A model generated the notes under the pieces. That model saw nothing but the letters and a program-made list of their open reading frames with translations, searched no databases and was not told the origin of the DNA. The position numbers and the translations under genes were made by a program. A DNA stretch of 64,000 nt, taken from NCBI RefSeq assembly GCF_001956045.1, contig NZ_MRTH01000005.1, positions 1-64,000 of the forward strand, given 5' to 3'. This document shows, piece by piece, positions 26,719 through 34,856 of the stretch (the stretch's first letter is position 1; each line of letters opens with the position of its first letter). This DNA comes from Paenibacillus sp. FSL H7-0331 (lineage in GTDB: Bacteria > Bacillota > Bacilli > Paenibacillales > NBRC-103111).

Positions 26719-26764
26719 AAAAAGCAGTCTTAACTAGAAAGTATAGTTTTTAGACTGCTTTTTG
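26719..26764. terminator. Terminator inside repeat copy 1
   Basis: aaaaagcagtct and agactgcttttt pair around an AT-rich loop, with A and T runs on either side, so it can act in both directions. The same structure recurs at 29698-29743. Confidence 0.85.
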
Positions 26765-26879
26765 CGTTGTTAATCGATTATGGTTGGTTGTTCCGGGTTT
26801 CTTAAAAATTCAAAAATCAGTTTAATTTGGGATTCGGTATTTCTATCGGTGGAAAGGTTCGGTAATTGATTTTCGGAAA
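26719..26879. repeat. Direct repeat copy 1 (~161 bp), flanks signalling cassette
   Basis: Matches 29698-29858 in the same orientation with about five mismatches by eye, after which similarity stops sharply on both sides. It contains a terminator and the 3' end of the NUDIX gene. Confidence 0.95.
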
Positions 26880-26880
26880 T
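26771..26880 (-). pseudogene. 3' fragment of a NUDIX hydrolase gene
   Basis: The minus strand encodes SENQLPNLSTDRNTESQIKL and continues to the same stop as the intact NUDIX gene at 29749, with a single substitution near the end (NPEQ for NPDQ). About 36 codons remain and no start or catalytic NUDIX box is present, so it is a duplicated remnant. It directly adjoins the 3' end of the DUF4097 lipoprotein gene. Confidence 0.9.
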
Positions 26881-26899
26881 AAAGTCATGATACCTGCTA

Positions 26900-27601
26900 T
26901 TATTTTTTCTTTTGAACTACGGTACCTTTCACATCACCAATCTTGATTTGCCCGTTACCGGATTGTGTAATCGTGGCGTTCTGACCCACATGATTTAAAT
27001 CCAGTGTCCCGTCTCCGACATCAATGATAGCCGATCCCTCTACCTGATCTACATCGATCTGTCCATTGACATTCTTAATCTCAATATCTGAAGTGATTTC
27101 ATATAGCTTCAAATTCCCATCTCTGCTCGTTATAGTAAGGGGTCCCTTCGTATTAGCTACATTGATATTTCCATTTATATTATCGACTTTCACTCCGGAT
27201 GACATATCCAATATCCGAATATTGCCGTCCTTATGGGATAGGATCTCTATTTGAAGGTGCTTCGGAGCCTTAATTTGAAGATTAACAGTTCCTGAGCCCA
27301 TTGAAAGAAATTGGCTTTTAAAGGAAGCATTCAAATATGCAGTGTCTTTCTCATCGTTCAGATCAAGTTTTAGATTATCCTTGTTAATATTTTTAGAAGT
27401 GACATCAGCCGTAACTTGAATGCTATCAGAGTCCGTAGTTCCAACAATCTCAATTTCCCCATTTTTGTTATCAATGACCAATCTCTTGAGTTCACTTGCT
27501 TGCAATACAAGGTTTTTCTCACCCCATGGTTCCTCTTTTAAACCGCATGCTGCAAGAAGAAACAGCAATGATAAAATGATTACACATTGAAACCTTTTCA
27601 T
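26900..27601 (-). CDS. DUF4097-type beta-strand-repeat lipoprotein
   Basis: 233 residues. Lipoprotein signal (MKRFQCVIILSLLFLLAAC, lipobox L-A-A-C), then a repetitive beta domain with recurring patterns such as DNKNGEIEIVG, SHKDGNIRI, VDNINGNINVANTKGPL, SRDGNLKLYEI, NVNGQIDVDQVEGS and VGDGTLDLNHV, typical of DUF4097 beta-solenoid proteins. It would sit on the outer face of the membrane. It is divergent from the fused kinase-regulator gene 236 bases away, so it may be its target or its sensing partner, as in Lia/Yvl-like envelope stress modules; this is inference. The ATG at 27601 has GGGGAG rather close. Confidence 0.82.
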   Translation of the reverse strand: MKRFQCVIILSLLFLLAACGLKEEPWGEKNLVLQASELKRLVIDNKNGEIEIVGTTDSDSIQVTADVTSKNINKDNLKLDLNDEKDTAYLNASFKSQFLSMGSGTVNLQIKAPKHLQIEILSHKDGNIRILDMSSGVKVDNINGNINVANTKGPLTITSRDGNLKLYEITSDIEIKNVNGQIDVDQVEGSAIIDVGDGTLDLNHVGQNATITQSGNGQIKIGDVKGTVVQKKK

Positions 27602-27837
27602 GTTCTCTCCCCATTTCATTTGTTGTAGGTATAGACTGTTCCTTACCCCCTTTAACTAAAGATTGGAATAAGATATAATTTCCATATTCATTTGAGTTCA
27701 TCAGCTTCGACATCAAACTACCAAAATAGCTGTCATATTGCATAGCTACAAAGCGTCATAATCTTGATATGACAGAGAATAAATGGTTGTATAGGGTATC
27801 TGTCCCAACAACTTTAATGATGATCGGAGGTGCATAC

Positions 27838-29619
27838 ATGCATTTAAAACAATGGTCTTGGCAAGATTGGACCATGCTCACCCTTCGCCTATTATGGGTA
27901 GTAGCTGTGATTATTCTTATGTATCTGGACAAACCTGATTTCCCTTTTGGGTTCGTGTTGGCTGCTCTTCTGGTTTGCAACCTGGTCCCTTTTTTGTTTG
28001 TGAGAAATAACTATTACCTTTATCTGATTGCAGAATGTTTACTTGCTGGTGGTGTATCGCTTATTCTTGCTTACAGCTACGAATTACTACGTTTGTTTCT
28101 TCCTGCTCTTTTTACGATAGCATTCTATAGCAGAGGCAAAACGCACTGGCTCACATTGCCTGTTACAGTAATTCTGTTTATGTTAAGTTCGCGTGCAAAT
28201 GATGGTGTGTCGTCGTTCTCCCATCCTTTCATTTGGCAAAGCTTAACCGATGGGCTCATAGTATATGGTGCTAGCTTCGCTCTTCACAAAGGTGCGGCAG
28301 CCATCAATACCATTCAACAAAAGCTTGCCTTGATAAAGGAGCAATATAGCATTCTAGAGCAGCATTCTTTGCAGATTGAAAGAATGACGCTACTGGAAGA
28401 AAGATATCGTATGGCTCGAGAACTACATGATTCGATTGGACATAACTTTACATCTCTGATTCTGGGCATGGAAACATTAACGCCTCATATTCATACTAAT
28501 GTAGGCAAAACCAAGCTCCTGGGTATGCTGGAACTGGCAAGAACCGGGTTACAGGATATCCGCCTTCAAGTACACCAAATAGACCCTGTAGAAGAAACGA
28601 TGCCTCTCGTACAGGCCTTAATGCAAATGATAGATGAATTTAAAATCAATACGGGCGTCCGCGTTTTCTTCCGCACGAGGGGTGAACCTTATCATGTAAT
28701 GAAGCAAGCCAAGCTTGTCTTGTACCGTTGTTTGCAGGAATCTCTGACCAATGCGAGTCGACATGGTCAGGCGAGTTCTATTCAGGTTATCCTACAGTAT
28801 GATCCTGCCCAGGTGATGCTTCAGGTACATGATAATGGAATGGGTAAGGAACACATTCAATATGGATTTGGCCTCACAGGTATGAGTGACCGTCTCGCTG
28901 CACTGCAAGGTAAACTCTATATTGATTCACAGATAGATGAGGGCACAATGGTCACTTGTACCATTCCAAATCAGGCGAATGAGGGTAGCCAGCAGATTAA
29001 AATCTTAATCACTGATGATCAGCCGTTGATTCGTGAAAGTCTGGGGCTACTTTTAGGGGAGGAAAAGGATTTTCAAGTACGGGTTGCCGGAAACGGAAAA
29101 CAAGCGATTGATCTCTGCGAGCAGGATAAACCTGATATCGTATTGATGGATATCAACATGCCGGAAATGGATGGTTTGGAAGCCACCAAAATAATTAAAG
29201 AAACATGGCCGAATATACGAATCATGATGATTACAACCCTAGAAGGTGTTTCTTATGCAGCGGAGGCTCTTCGCTTAGGGGCGGAGGGTTACTTGCTGAA
29301 ATCCATTCATCCTAAAGAATTAGCAGCGACCATACGGATTGTCAATAGCGGTGGTACGATGATTTCACAGGATGTGGCCCATCAGTTGTTTCAATATCAG
29401 AATGTGGATGTAGCCCTTAATCCCTATGATTTAACGGAACGGGAACTGGACGTTCTACAAGGATTAATAGAGGGACTTCGAAATAAAGCAATCGCACAGA
29501 AACTACATTTGTCCGAAGGTACGATTAGAAACTACATTTCTTCAATCTACTTGAAGTTACAGGTGGCAGACCGCAATGAGGCAGTAGAGAAGACTAGAAA
29601 TGAACATCTTATTTTGTAA
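27838..29619 (+). CDS. Sensor histidine kinase fused to NarL-type response regulator
   Basis: 593 residues in one frame. About five to six membrane helices (1-155), a coiled linker, a HisKA_3 dimerisation domain with ARELHDSIGHN (phospho-His near 197) and an HATPase domain with LQESLTNASRHG, VHDNGMGKE and YGFGLTGMSDR. From about residue 386 a receiver domain begins (KILITDDQPLIRES, phospho-Asp in MDINMPEMDG near 438), ending in a LuxR-type HTH (LTERELDVLQGLIEG... LSEGTIRNYISSIYLKL). These are normally two proteins. The ATG at 27838 has GGAGG 7 bases upstream; a start at 27769 lacks a site. The DNA-binding domain would be membrane-tethered unless processed. Confidence 0.88.
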   Translation: MHLKQWSWQDWTMLTLRLLWVVAVIILMYLDKPDFPFGFVLAALLVCNLVPFLFVRNNYYLYLIAECLLAGGVSLILAYSYELLRLFLPALFTIAFYSRGKTHWLTLPVTVILFMLSSRANDGVSSFSHPFIWQSLTDGLIVYGASFALHKGAAAINTIQQKLALIKEQYSILEQHSLQIERMTLLEERYRMARELHDSIGHNFTSLILGMETLTPHIHTNVGKTKLLGMLELARTGLQDIRLQVHQIDPVEETMPLVQALMQMIDEFKINTGVRVFFRTRGEPYHVMKQAKLVLYRCLQESLTNASRHGQASSIQVILQYDPAQVMLQVHDNGMGKEHIQYGFGLTGMSDRLAALQGKLYIDSQIDEGTMVTCTIPNQANEGSQQIKILITDDQPLIRESLGLLLGEEKDFQVRVAGNGKQAIDLCEQDKPDIVLMDINMPEMDGLEATKIIKETWPNIRIMMITTLEGVSYAAEALRLGAEGYLLKSIHPKELAATIRIVNSGGTMISQDVAHQLFQYQNVDVALNPYDLTERELDVLQGLIEGLRNKAIAQKLHLSEGTIRNYISSIYLKLQVADRNEAVEKTRNEHLIL

Positions 29620-29697
29620 TGGTATTGTATGTATCAATTTTTTCTGGTTTTTAATACTAGATGACTCTAAAATTGTATATAAAGGAAAGGATAGTAA

Positions 29698-29743
29698 AAA
29701 AAGCAGTCTTAACTAGAAAATATAGTTTTTGGACTGCTTTTTG
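29698..29743. terminator. Terminator inside repeat copy 2
   Basis: aaaaagcagtct and ggactgcttttt pair, with flanking A and T runs. It sits between the convergent kinase-regulator and NUDIX genes. Confidence 0.85.
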
Positions 29744-29858
29744 CGTTGTTAATCAATTATGGTTGGTTGATCCGGATTTCTTAAAAATTCAAAAATCAGT
29801 TTAATTTGGGATTCGGTATTTCTATCGGTGGAAAGGTTCGGTAATTGATTTTCGGAAA
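29698..29858. repeat. Direct repeat copy 2 (~161 bp), flanks signalling cassette
   Basis: Same orientation and nearly identical to 26719-26879. Here the repeat runs into the intact NUDIX gene, so this copy is probably continuous with the original gene. Confidence 0.95.
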
Positions 29859-30366
29859 AAAACTGAATATCCGTTGTTTCTATTCCTGTTATTGGAGCTC
29901 CCCCGATAATCTCACAGCGAATAAAGATTTTGTAATAATGGTAAGGCTGAGGCGGGTGTGGATGTTTAGTGCTGTCAAAAATAGCGAGCAGTTTCGTGAC
30001 CTTTACCTCATATCCAGACTCCTCCTTCAATTCCTTGATTACATTTTCAGAGGGGGATAGGCCGATATCGCAAAAACCGCCAGGTAAAGACCATCTATTG
30101 TTATTGCTTTCTCTTACCATTAAAATTTGATCGTCTTTAAATACGACTCCGCGAACATCCGCTTTAGGCGTTTGAAAACCGGTTTCATTCGTAAATAAGT
30201 CATTGATCTTGTCCATCTCTAATCCCGTGTAGGTCTGCATAATTTCCGCACTAATGGTACGCAGCTCGGTGAACCGTTCAATATCAAAGGGATCTTTGGA
30301 AAAGGTTAACCCCGCTTGCGATAAAAATTGTATCCTTTTTGCCCAATCCAGCCATTGCAAGCTCAT
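29749..30366 (-). CDS. NUDIX hydrolase with NUDIX_N domain
   Basis: 205 residues. The N-terminal ~60 residues (MSLQWLDWAKRIQFLSQAGLTFSKDPFDIERF) match the NUDIX_N helical domain found with ADP-ribose or nucleoside-diphosphate hydrolases. The NUDIX domain carries LPGGFCDIGLSPSENVIKELKEESGY, which fits the box G-x5-E-x7-REUxEExGU with K at the usual R position. Substrate unknown. The ATG at 30366 has GAGGTG at good distance; GTG at 30375 is less likely. Its last ~36 codons are duplicated at 26771-26880. Confidence 0.87.
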   Translation of the reverse strand: MSLQWLDWAKRIQFLSQAGLTFSKDPFDIERFTELRTISAEIMQTYTGLEMDKINDLFTNETGFQTPKADVRGVVFKDDQILMVRESNNNRWSLPGGFCDIGLSPSENVIKELKEESGYEVKVTKLLAIFDSTKHPHPPQPYHYYKIFIRCEIIGGAPITGIETTDIQFFSENQLPNLSTDRNTESQIKLIFEFLRNPDQPTIID

Positions 30367-30383
30367 TACGAACACACCTCATT

Positions 30384-30430
30384 GAAAAAGCATCTGAGAG
30401 CCATGTATCAGGGGGCCATTCAGATGCTTA
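30384..30430 (-). terminator. Terminator after manA
   Basis: On minus, agcatctga and tcagatgct pair and are followed by TTTTTC. It separates manA from the downstream NUDIX gene on the same strand. Confidence 0.75.
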
Positions 30431-30457
30431 GTTTATTTTGTATCATACAAGTAAGAA

Positions 30458-31426
30458 TTAAGGCAGATAGCTTCTTAGAACCGTCATCGATCCCGTGAGC
30501 GTATACTCGCCTAAATTGGCAGGAATCAGATAACACTCACCCGGTTTGACAGACTGCTGCTCTCCATCGCCCCATTCAATCGTCCCAGATCCGTCACAGA
30601 TCACATGAACGATAAAGCTTTCCGGCGTTGTTTGCAGCTTCCATGACTGTTCAACCTTGCCCTTTTCAGTAATGAAAAATGGTGATTGAGCTAAGGTCAA
30701 CCATTGATTGGATGATTCCAAATTGGTTTTCATAAAAGTAGCTCCGGAATTGGAGTAAGCAATTACATTTAACGAGTCTTCAATATGCAAGTCCCGAGGC
30801 TTGCCGTCCAGACCTAATCGATTGTAATCATACAAGCGGTATGTACTGTCGGAATTTTGCTGAATTTCGGCAACAAGTACACCTGCACCCAAAGCATGTA
30901 CAGTACCTGAAGGAATGTAGAAGGAGTCGCCGGTTTCAACTGTAATCTCATTCAGCGTATCCATAATCCGATTTTCGCTAATTGCCTGAGCCAATTGCTC
31001 ACGGGTGACCCCATCGTTCATGCCATAAATAATTTTGGCTCCTGGCTTGGCGTCAAGAATATACCACATTTCTGTTTTGCCCAGCTCACCTGACGGCAGC
31101 CCTTGATAAGTGTCGTTAGGATGAACCTGAACGGACAAGTCGTCTTGACAATCCAGCAATTTGATCAATAAAGGGAACCGGCCATTCTTCTCGGAAAATC
31201 CTTTGCTGCCAAAAAACGTCTGACCGTATTGTTCACGGACTTCGTCCAGACCAAGGCCTTTAAGTGAACCATTAATAACTTTGGTCGTACCGTTAGGATG
31301 ATCGCCAATGGCCCAAGCCTCCCCGATAGGGCCCTCCGGTAATTCTAGCCCGAATTGCTCAAGTGCCCGACCTCCCCAAACACGTTCTTTCAGTTCCGGT
31401 TGAAATAATAAAGGATATGGTTTCAT
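30458..31426 (-). CDS. manA: Mannose-6-phosphate isomerase, class I
   Basis: A 322-residue zinc enzyme interconverting fructose-6-phosphate and mannose-6-phosphate. LSVQVHPNDTYQG supplies metal ligands, GKTEMWYILDAKPGAKIIYG the next, and IPSGTVHALGAGVLVAEIQQNSD the catalytic core, as in Bacillus ManA/YvyI. Length normal. It could feed mannose-6-phosphate to the GDP-mannose-type route suggested by the nucleotidyltransferase at 40900. Ribosome site AGGGA. Confidence 0.94.
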   Translation of the reverse strand: MKPYPLLFQPELKERVWGGRALEQFGLELPEGPIGEAWAIGDHPNGTTKVINGSLKGLGLDEVREQYGQTFFGSKGFSEKNGRFPLLIKLLDCQDDLSVQVHPNDTYQGLPSGELGKTEMWYILDAKPGAKIIYGMNDGVTREQLAQAISENRIMDTLNEITVETGDSFYIPSGTVHALGAGVLVAEIQQNSDSTYRLYDYNRLGLDGKPRDLHIEDSLNVIAYSNSGATFMKTNLESSNQWLTLAQSPFFITEKGKVEQSWKLQTTPESFIVHVICDGSGTIEWGDGEQQSVKPGECYLIPANLGEYTLTGSMTVLRSYLP

Positions 31427-31491
31427 TCGATTCCCTGCTTTCTCGCATGAGTTCTGCTTCTTTATGCATATGTAGCCTACCTTACATTATA

Positions 31492-32070
31492 TCAATCGAG
31501 CTTCAGCTTTTCTACCGCGATCAAATAGGGAGGATGATTTCTTTGATTCATGAAACGGTATTCCAGCACCTGAAACTGTTTTTGCGGTAGCTGTTCGGCC
31601 CAGGCTCGAACGGCTGCGGCCTCATCTTCGCCACCTTGGTGTCCTGTATACAACACGATAGTCAGTATACCGCCTTTTCTTAAGCTGGCTGCGGCAGCCT
31701 GCAGCGCGGGAATGGTAGCGGATGGGGTTGTAACAGCTTGATGATCGCCTCCAGGCAGGTAGCCCAGGTTGAACATAACCGCTCCAATCCGTCGCTGCGC
31801 GGCTTCCGGGACATGGGATTCCAGCTCTGCATGACTGCACAAATGCAGCCGGACATGGGAATAGTCCGGCTGCTCTTGGGCCAAGCGTTGTTTAGTTGCG
31901 GTAATCGCTTGCTGTTGAATATCAAAGGCATGTACAGTGCCTTCATGACCTACAAGCCTTGCGAGGAAAAGCGTGTCGCCCCCATTGCCAGCAGTAGCAT
32001 CGACTACCGTGTCTCCGGGTCCCACAAGCTGCTGGACCAGCTTGTGGGCATAGTTAAGAATAGATAACAA
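31492..32070 (-). CDS. mnmM: tRNA (mnm5s2U34) methyltransferase, YtqB-like
   Basis: A 192-residue class I SAM methyltransferase. VDATAGNGGDTLFLARLVG is the SAM-binding motif I, VMFNLGYLPGGDHQAVTTP a conserved family motif, and GGILTIVLYTGHQGGEDE the core. Bacillus YtqB (MnmM) performs the last methylation in wobble-uridine modification of certain tRNAs. Translation appears to start at TTG with GGAGG 10 bases upstream. The tail lies near manA, and ytqA lies two genes upstream as in Bacillus apart from the intervening cytochrome gene. Confidence 0.85.
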   Translation of the reverse strand: MLSILNYAHKLVQQLVGPGDTVVDATAGNGGDTLFLARLVGHEGTVHAFDIQQQAITATKQRLAQEQPDYSHVRLHLCSHAELESHVPEAAQRRIGAVMFNLGYLPGGDHQAVTTPSATIPALQAAAASLRKGGILTIVLYTGHQGGEDEAAAVRAWAEQLPQKQFQVLEYRFMNQRNHPPYLIAVEKLKLD

Positions 32071-32090
32071 ACCGAACCCGCCTCCATCGA

Positions 32091-32861
32091 TTATTTTTTG
32101 CTGGCCAGCCAGCTTGCCAATGATTCAACCTCATCGGTCTTAAGCATATCTTTGAATGCTGGCATCACCTTTCCGCCACCATTTATTTTGGCAATTAATT
32201 CATCTTTATTTCTTTTGGAACCTACAGCCGATATATTGGGACCCATACCGCCTTGCAGTTGATCTCCATGACAAGCCATACAGTTGTCCTTGAACAGCAC
32301 TTCTGCTTTTGCAGCAGCCGCGGTGGTGACCGGTGCTTTGGTTTCTGCGGCTGGCTTGGGCGCATCCACGGGTGCTACAGGTGCCGGGGCAGGACTGGGA
32401 GCAGGTGCCGCTTTGGGCTGCTCTTGCACGGGCTGTGCTTCCGGCTTCACAGCCTCCGTCTTGGCCGGCTCTGACACGGCCACCTTAGGCTCTTGCGTCT
32501 GCGGTGCAGTCGGCTTGACGACCTCAGGTGTCGCTGCCTTCGGCTGCTCTTGCACCGCTGCAGGTGCGGGCTTGACCTCGGCGGCACCTGTTGGCTTCGC
32601 TGGCTCTGGCGTAGGCGTCGCAGCAGGTTTCGCTGGTTCGGCTGCGCTGCTAGCCGCTGTACTGCCAGAGCTGGTACCGCTTGGTGTGTTAGCTGGCGGT
32701 TTAGCCTCAGTCTCAGACTTTGGCGGAGTGACAGCCGCGCTTGGGCTCGCCGGGCTCGGTGTAGAGCTTGCTTGCTGTGCAGCAGGCTTGTCACTGCTGC
32801 ATCCGGCAATAGCCAATACGGTTAACATACAGGTCCATACAAACAGGTTACGTTTCTTCAT
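32091..32861 (-). CDS. Membrane-anchored cytochrome c with long Ala/Pro/Lys linker
   Basis: 256 residues. Lipoprotein signal ending LAIAGC, then about 150 residues of Ala/Pro/Lys/Glu-rich low complexity with a repeated VQEQPKAA, then a class I cytochrome c domain of about 80 residues: VLFKDNCMACHGDQLQGG has the heme-attachment CMACH, and KVMPAFKDMLKTDEVESLASWL the axial Met region. Bacillus c-551/CccB is a comparable lipoprotein electron carrier, but the linker here is unusually long, as if to reach through the wall. The ATG at 32861 was chosen after GAGGAG. Confidence 0.88.
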   Translation of the reverse strand: MKKRNLFVWTCMLTVLAIAGCSSDKPAAQQASSTPSPASPSAAVTPPKSETEAKPPANTPSGTSSGSTAASSAAEPAKPAATPTPEPAKPTGAAEVKPAPAAVQEQPKAATPEVVKPTAPQTQEPKVAVSEPAKTEAVKPEAQPVQEQPKAAPAPSPAPAPVAPVDAPKPAAETKAPVTTAAAAKAEVLFKDNCMACHGDQLQGGMGPNISAVGSKRNKDELIAKINGGGKVMPAFKDMLKTDEVESLASWLASKK

Positions 32862-32982
32862 TAAATAGTCACAGCTCCTCACAAGTAATTAAATTCATGC
32901 TCAGGTTGATGCCTGGATCATAACGCCTACTCAGGTAACGTATAGCAGATGTTATTCGGTTCAACCTATCATGAAAATAATG

Positions 32983-33939
32983 TCAGGAGCAGATGAATTT
33001 CTTACCTTGATACGTATCCCGATTTCGCAGCTCCGCGTCGATAGCGTTAAGCACTTCCCATTTTTTTAGGCTCCACATCGGGCCGATCAGTAAGTCGCGA
33101 GGTGCATCACCGGTAAGTCGGTGGACAATCATTTCCTGAGGCAGCAGTTCAAGGGTGTCAACCACAAGCTTGACATACTCGTCCATTTCCAAAAAGCGCA
33201 GCAGTCCTGCCTCATACTGCTTTACCATCGGCGTTTTACGCATTAGATGCAGCAGATGGATTTTAATACCTTCCACGCCCATATTGGCTACAACGCGACC
33301 AGTTTCAAGCATCATTTCATGGGTTTCACCAGGAAGACCATGAATAATGTGGGCGCAGGTCCGAATATTGTGCTTTTTAAGCTTGGCTACCGCATCGGTA
33401 TAGCACTGCGTATCATGAGCGCGATTAATCAGCTTGGAAGTTGATTCATGAACAGTTTGCAGGCCCATTTCAACCCACAAATAGGTCCTTTCATTCAACT
33501 CGGCCAAATATTCGACAACATCATCCGGCAAGCAATCCGGTCTTGTGGCGATAGATAAGCCAACGACCCCTGGCTGCTGCAAAATGACTTCATAATACTC
33601 ACGCAGCTCGTCTACAGGCGCATAGGTGTTGGTATAGGCTTGGAAATAACCGATATACTGCGCATCAGGCCATTTTTTATGCTGCAGATCGCGAATTTTG
33701 TTGAATTGTGTAACCAGATCATCACGGCGGCTGCCTGCAAAATCTCCGGAGCCGCGCGCACTGCAAAAGGTACAGCCGCCTGTGGCAATCGCACCATCCC
33801 GGTTTGGACAAGTAAATCCGGCGTCAAGCATTACCTTAAAAACCTTGCTGCCAAACACGCGGCGCATTTCGGTATTCCATGTATGAAATCGCTTGTCACC
33901 CCATTGAACGGGGAACGCTGTTTCTTGAATTTGATTCAT
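32983..33939 (-). CDS. TIGR01212-type radical SAM protein (YtqA-like)
   Basis: 318 residues. The radical SAM cluster site is in FTCPNRDGAIATGGCTFC, the widely spaced Cys pattern of the YhcC/YtqA family, followed by YFQAYTNTYAPVDELREYYE, GLSIATRPDCLPDDV and WVEMGLQTVHESTSKLINRAHD, all family hallmarks. Substrate not established; the family is suspected in tRNA or sulfur-related modification. The ATG at 33939 has AAGGAG 9 bases upstream; the upstream in-frame start lacks a site. Confidence 0.9.
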   Translation of the reverse strand: MNQIQETAFPVQWGDKRFHTWNTEMRRVFGSKVFKVMLDAGFTCPNRDGAIATGGCTFCSARGSGDFAGSRRDDLVTQFNKIRDLQHKKWPDAQYIGYFQAYTNTYAPVDELREYYEVILQQPGVVGLSIATRPDCLPDDVVEYLAELNERTYLWVEMGLQTVHESTSKLINRAHDTQCYTDAVAKLKKHNIRTCAHIIHGLPGETHEMMLETGRVVANMGVEGIKIHLLHLMRKTPMVKQYEAGLLRFLEMDEYVKLVVDTLELLPQEMIVHRLTGDAPRDLLIGPMWSLKKWEVLNAIDAELRNRDTYQGKKFICS

Positions 33940-34122
33940 GTTACAAAACTCCTTCTTGTGGCAAATCCATAAATGCAATCAGCTCCATTTTAACGTATAT
34001 TGAAGCGGTTTGCGAACATTTCCCATAGCAAAAGCCCCCTGCATGTTCAAAGAATACTTCATGCTCTAATCGACCATGCTACATTTGTACCAAACAAAAC
34101 AATTCGAAGGGAGAATCATTCA

Positions 34123-34719
34123 ATGAACAAGTTTAGCAAGCTGGTGATTGTGTTGGCCCTGACTTCAACTATGGGGTTCGGTACTCAGGCTTTTGCAGAG
34201 ATGGGGGTCAATAGCTCGACTACAGGCAGCAGCGGTACGGGTACGCTAAATGCTTATGGAACGGGGACTACGACGACGGGTACGGATGGTATGGGAACAA
34301 CGGGTACAACAACAGGCACAGGTACCTATGGTACAGGAACAACAACTGACACAACCGGAACTTATGGAACTGGCACAACGGGAACGGGTACAACTGGATA
34401 TGGTACTACAAGTAGCACAACACCCGGTGCCTATGGAACTTATGGCACAGATGGAACAGGTACAGGTACTACCAATTATGGCACCACATTAGGCAACACC
34501 GTTAGCAACAAGACCCATCACCTGCTTGACCGAATGAACACTTATAGCAATACAAATGCGAACACAAAAGGGTATGGCGGCAATTATGATACTTATAGCT
34601 ATCGTGCCAATGCGGATACAACGACAAAAGGTACAAACTGGGGTTGGTTGGGATTACTTGGTTTGTTAGGTCTGGTCGGGATGCGTGGCGGGAACCGTAA
34701 CGAATCGGACATTAAATAA
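34123..34719 (+). CDS. Gly/Thr-rich secreted protein with WGxxGxxG-type C-terminus
   Basis: 198 residues. Signal peptide (MNKFSKLVIVLALTSTMGFG, cleavage after AFA), a low-complexity Gly/Thr/Tyr region with TGTYGTGTTGTGT-type repeats (about 30-125), and a C-terminal NWGWLGLLGLLGLVGMRGGNR: a hydrophobic segment with the WGxxGxxG pattern followed by basic residues. That tail resembles a family of Bacillales surface proteins named for the motif; a membrane or surface anchor is likely. Ribosome site GAAGGGAG. The longer frame from 34000 lacks a site. Confidence 0.8.
   Translation: MNKFSKLVIVLALTSTMGFGTQAFAEMGVNSSTTGSSGTGTLNAYGTGTTTTGTDGMGTTGTTTGTGTYGTGTTTDTTGTYGTGTTGTGTTGYGTTSSTTPGAYGTYGTDGTGTGTTNYGTTLGNTVSNKTHHLLDRMNTYSNTNANTKGYGGNYDTYSYRANADTTTKGTNWGWLGLLGLLGLVGMRGGNRNESDIK
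34205..34500 (+). repeat. Low-complexity ACN/GGN coding repeat
   Basis: Degenerate short repeats such as acgggtacaacaacaggcac encode the Gly/Thr/Tyr-rich part of the secreted protein. Synonymous variation between units indicates protein-level rather than recent DNA-level repetition. Confidence 0.7.
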
Positions 34720-34728
34720 TTTTTGAGA

Positions 34729-34771
34729 TAAGAACGGCGGCTGCCTTCAAGCTGATGGCGGCCGTCTTTTC
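34729..34771 (+). terminator. Terminator after WGxxGxxG protein gene
   Basis: Imperfect inverted repeat aagaacggcggctgcc / ggcggccgtctt followed by TTTTCAT. Confidence 0.6.
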
Positions 34772-34856
34772 ATAAACTACCTATTTAGAGTATAATCATT
34801 CCTGAGCGGTTAGTTCGTGTGTAAGATAATCGTAAGTTTACAGCCGGAGGATGATT

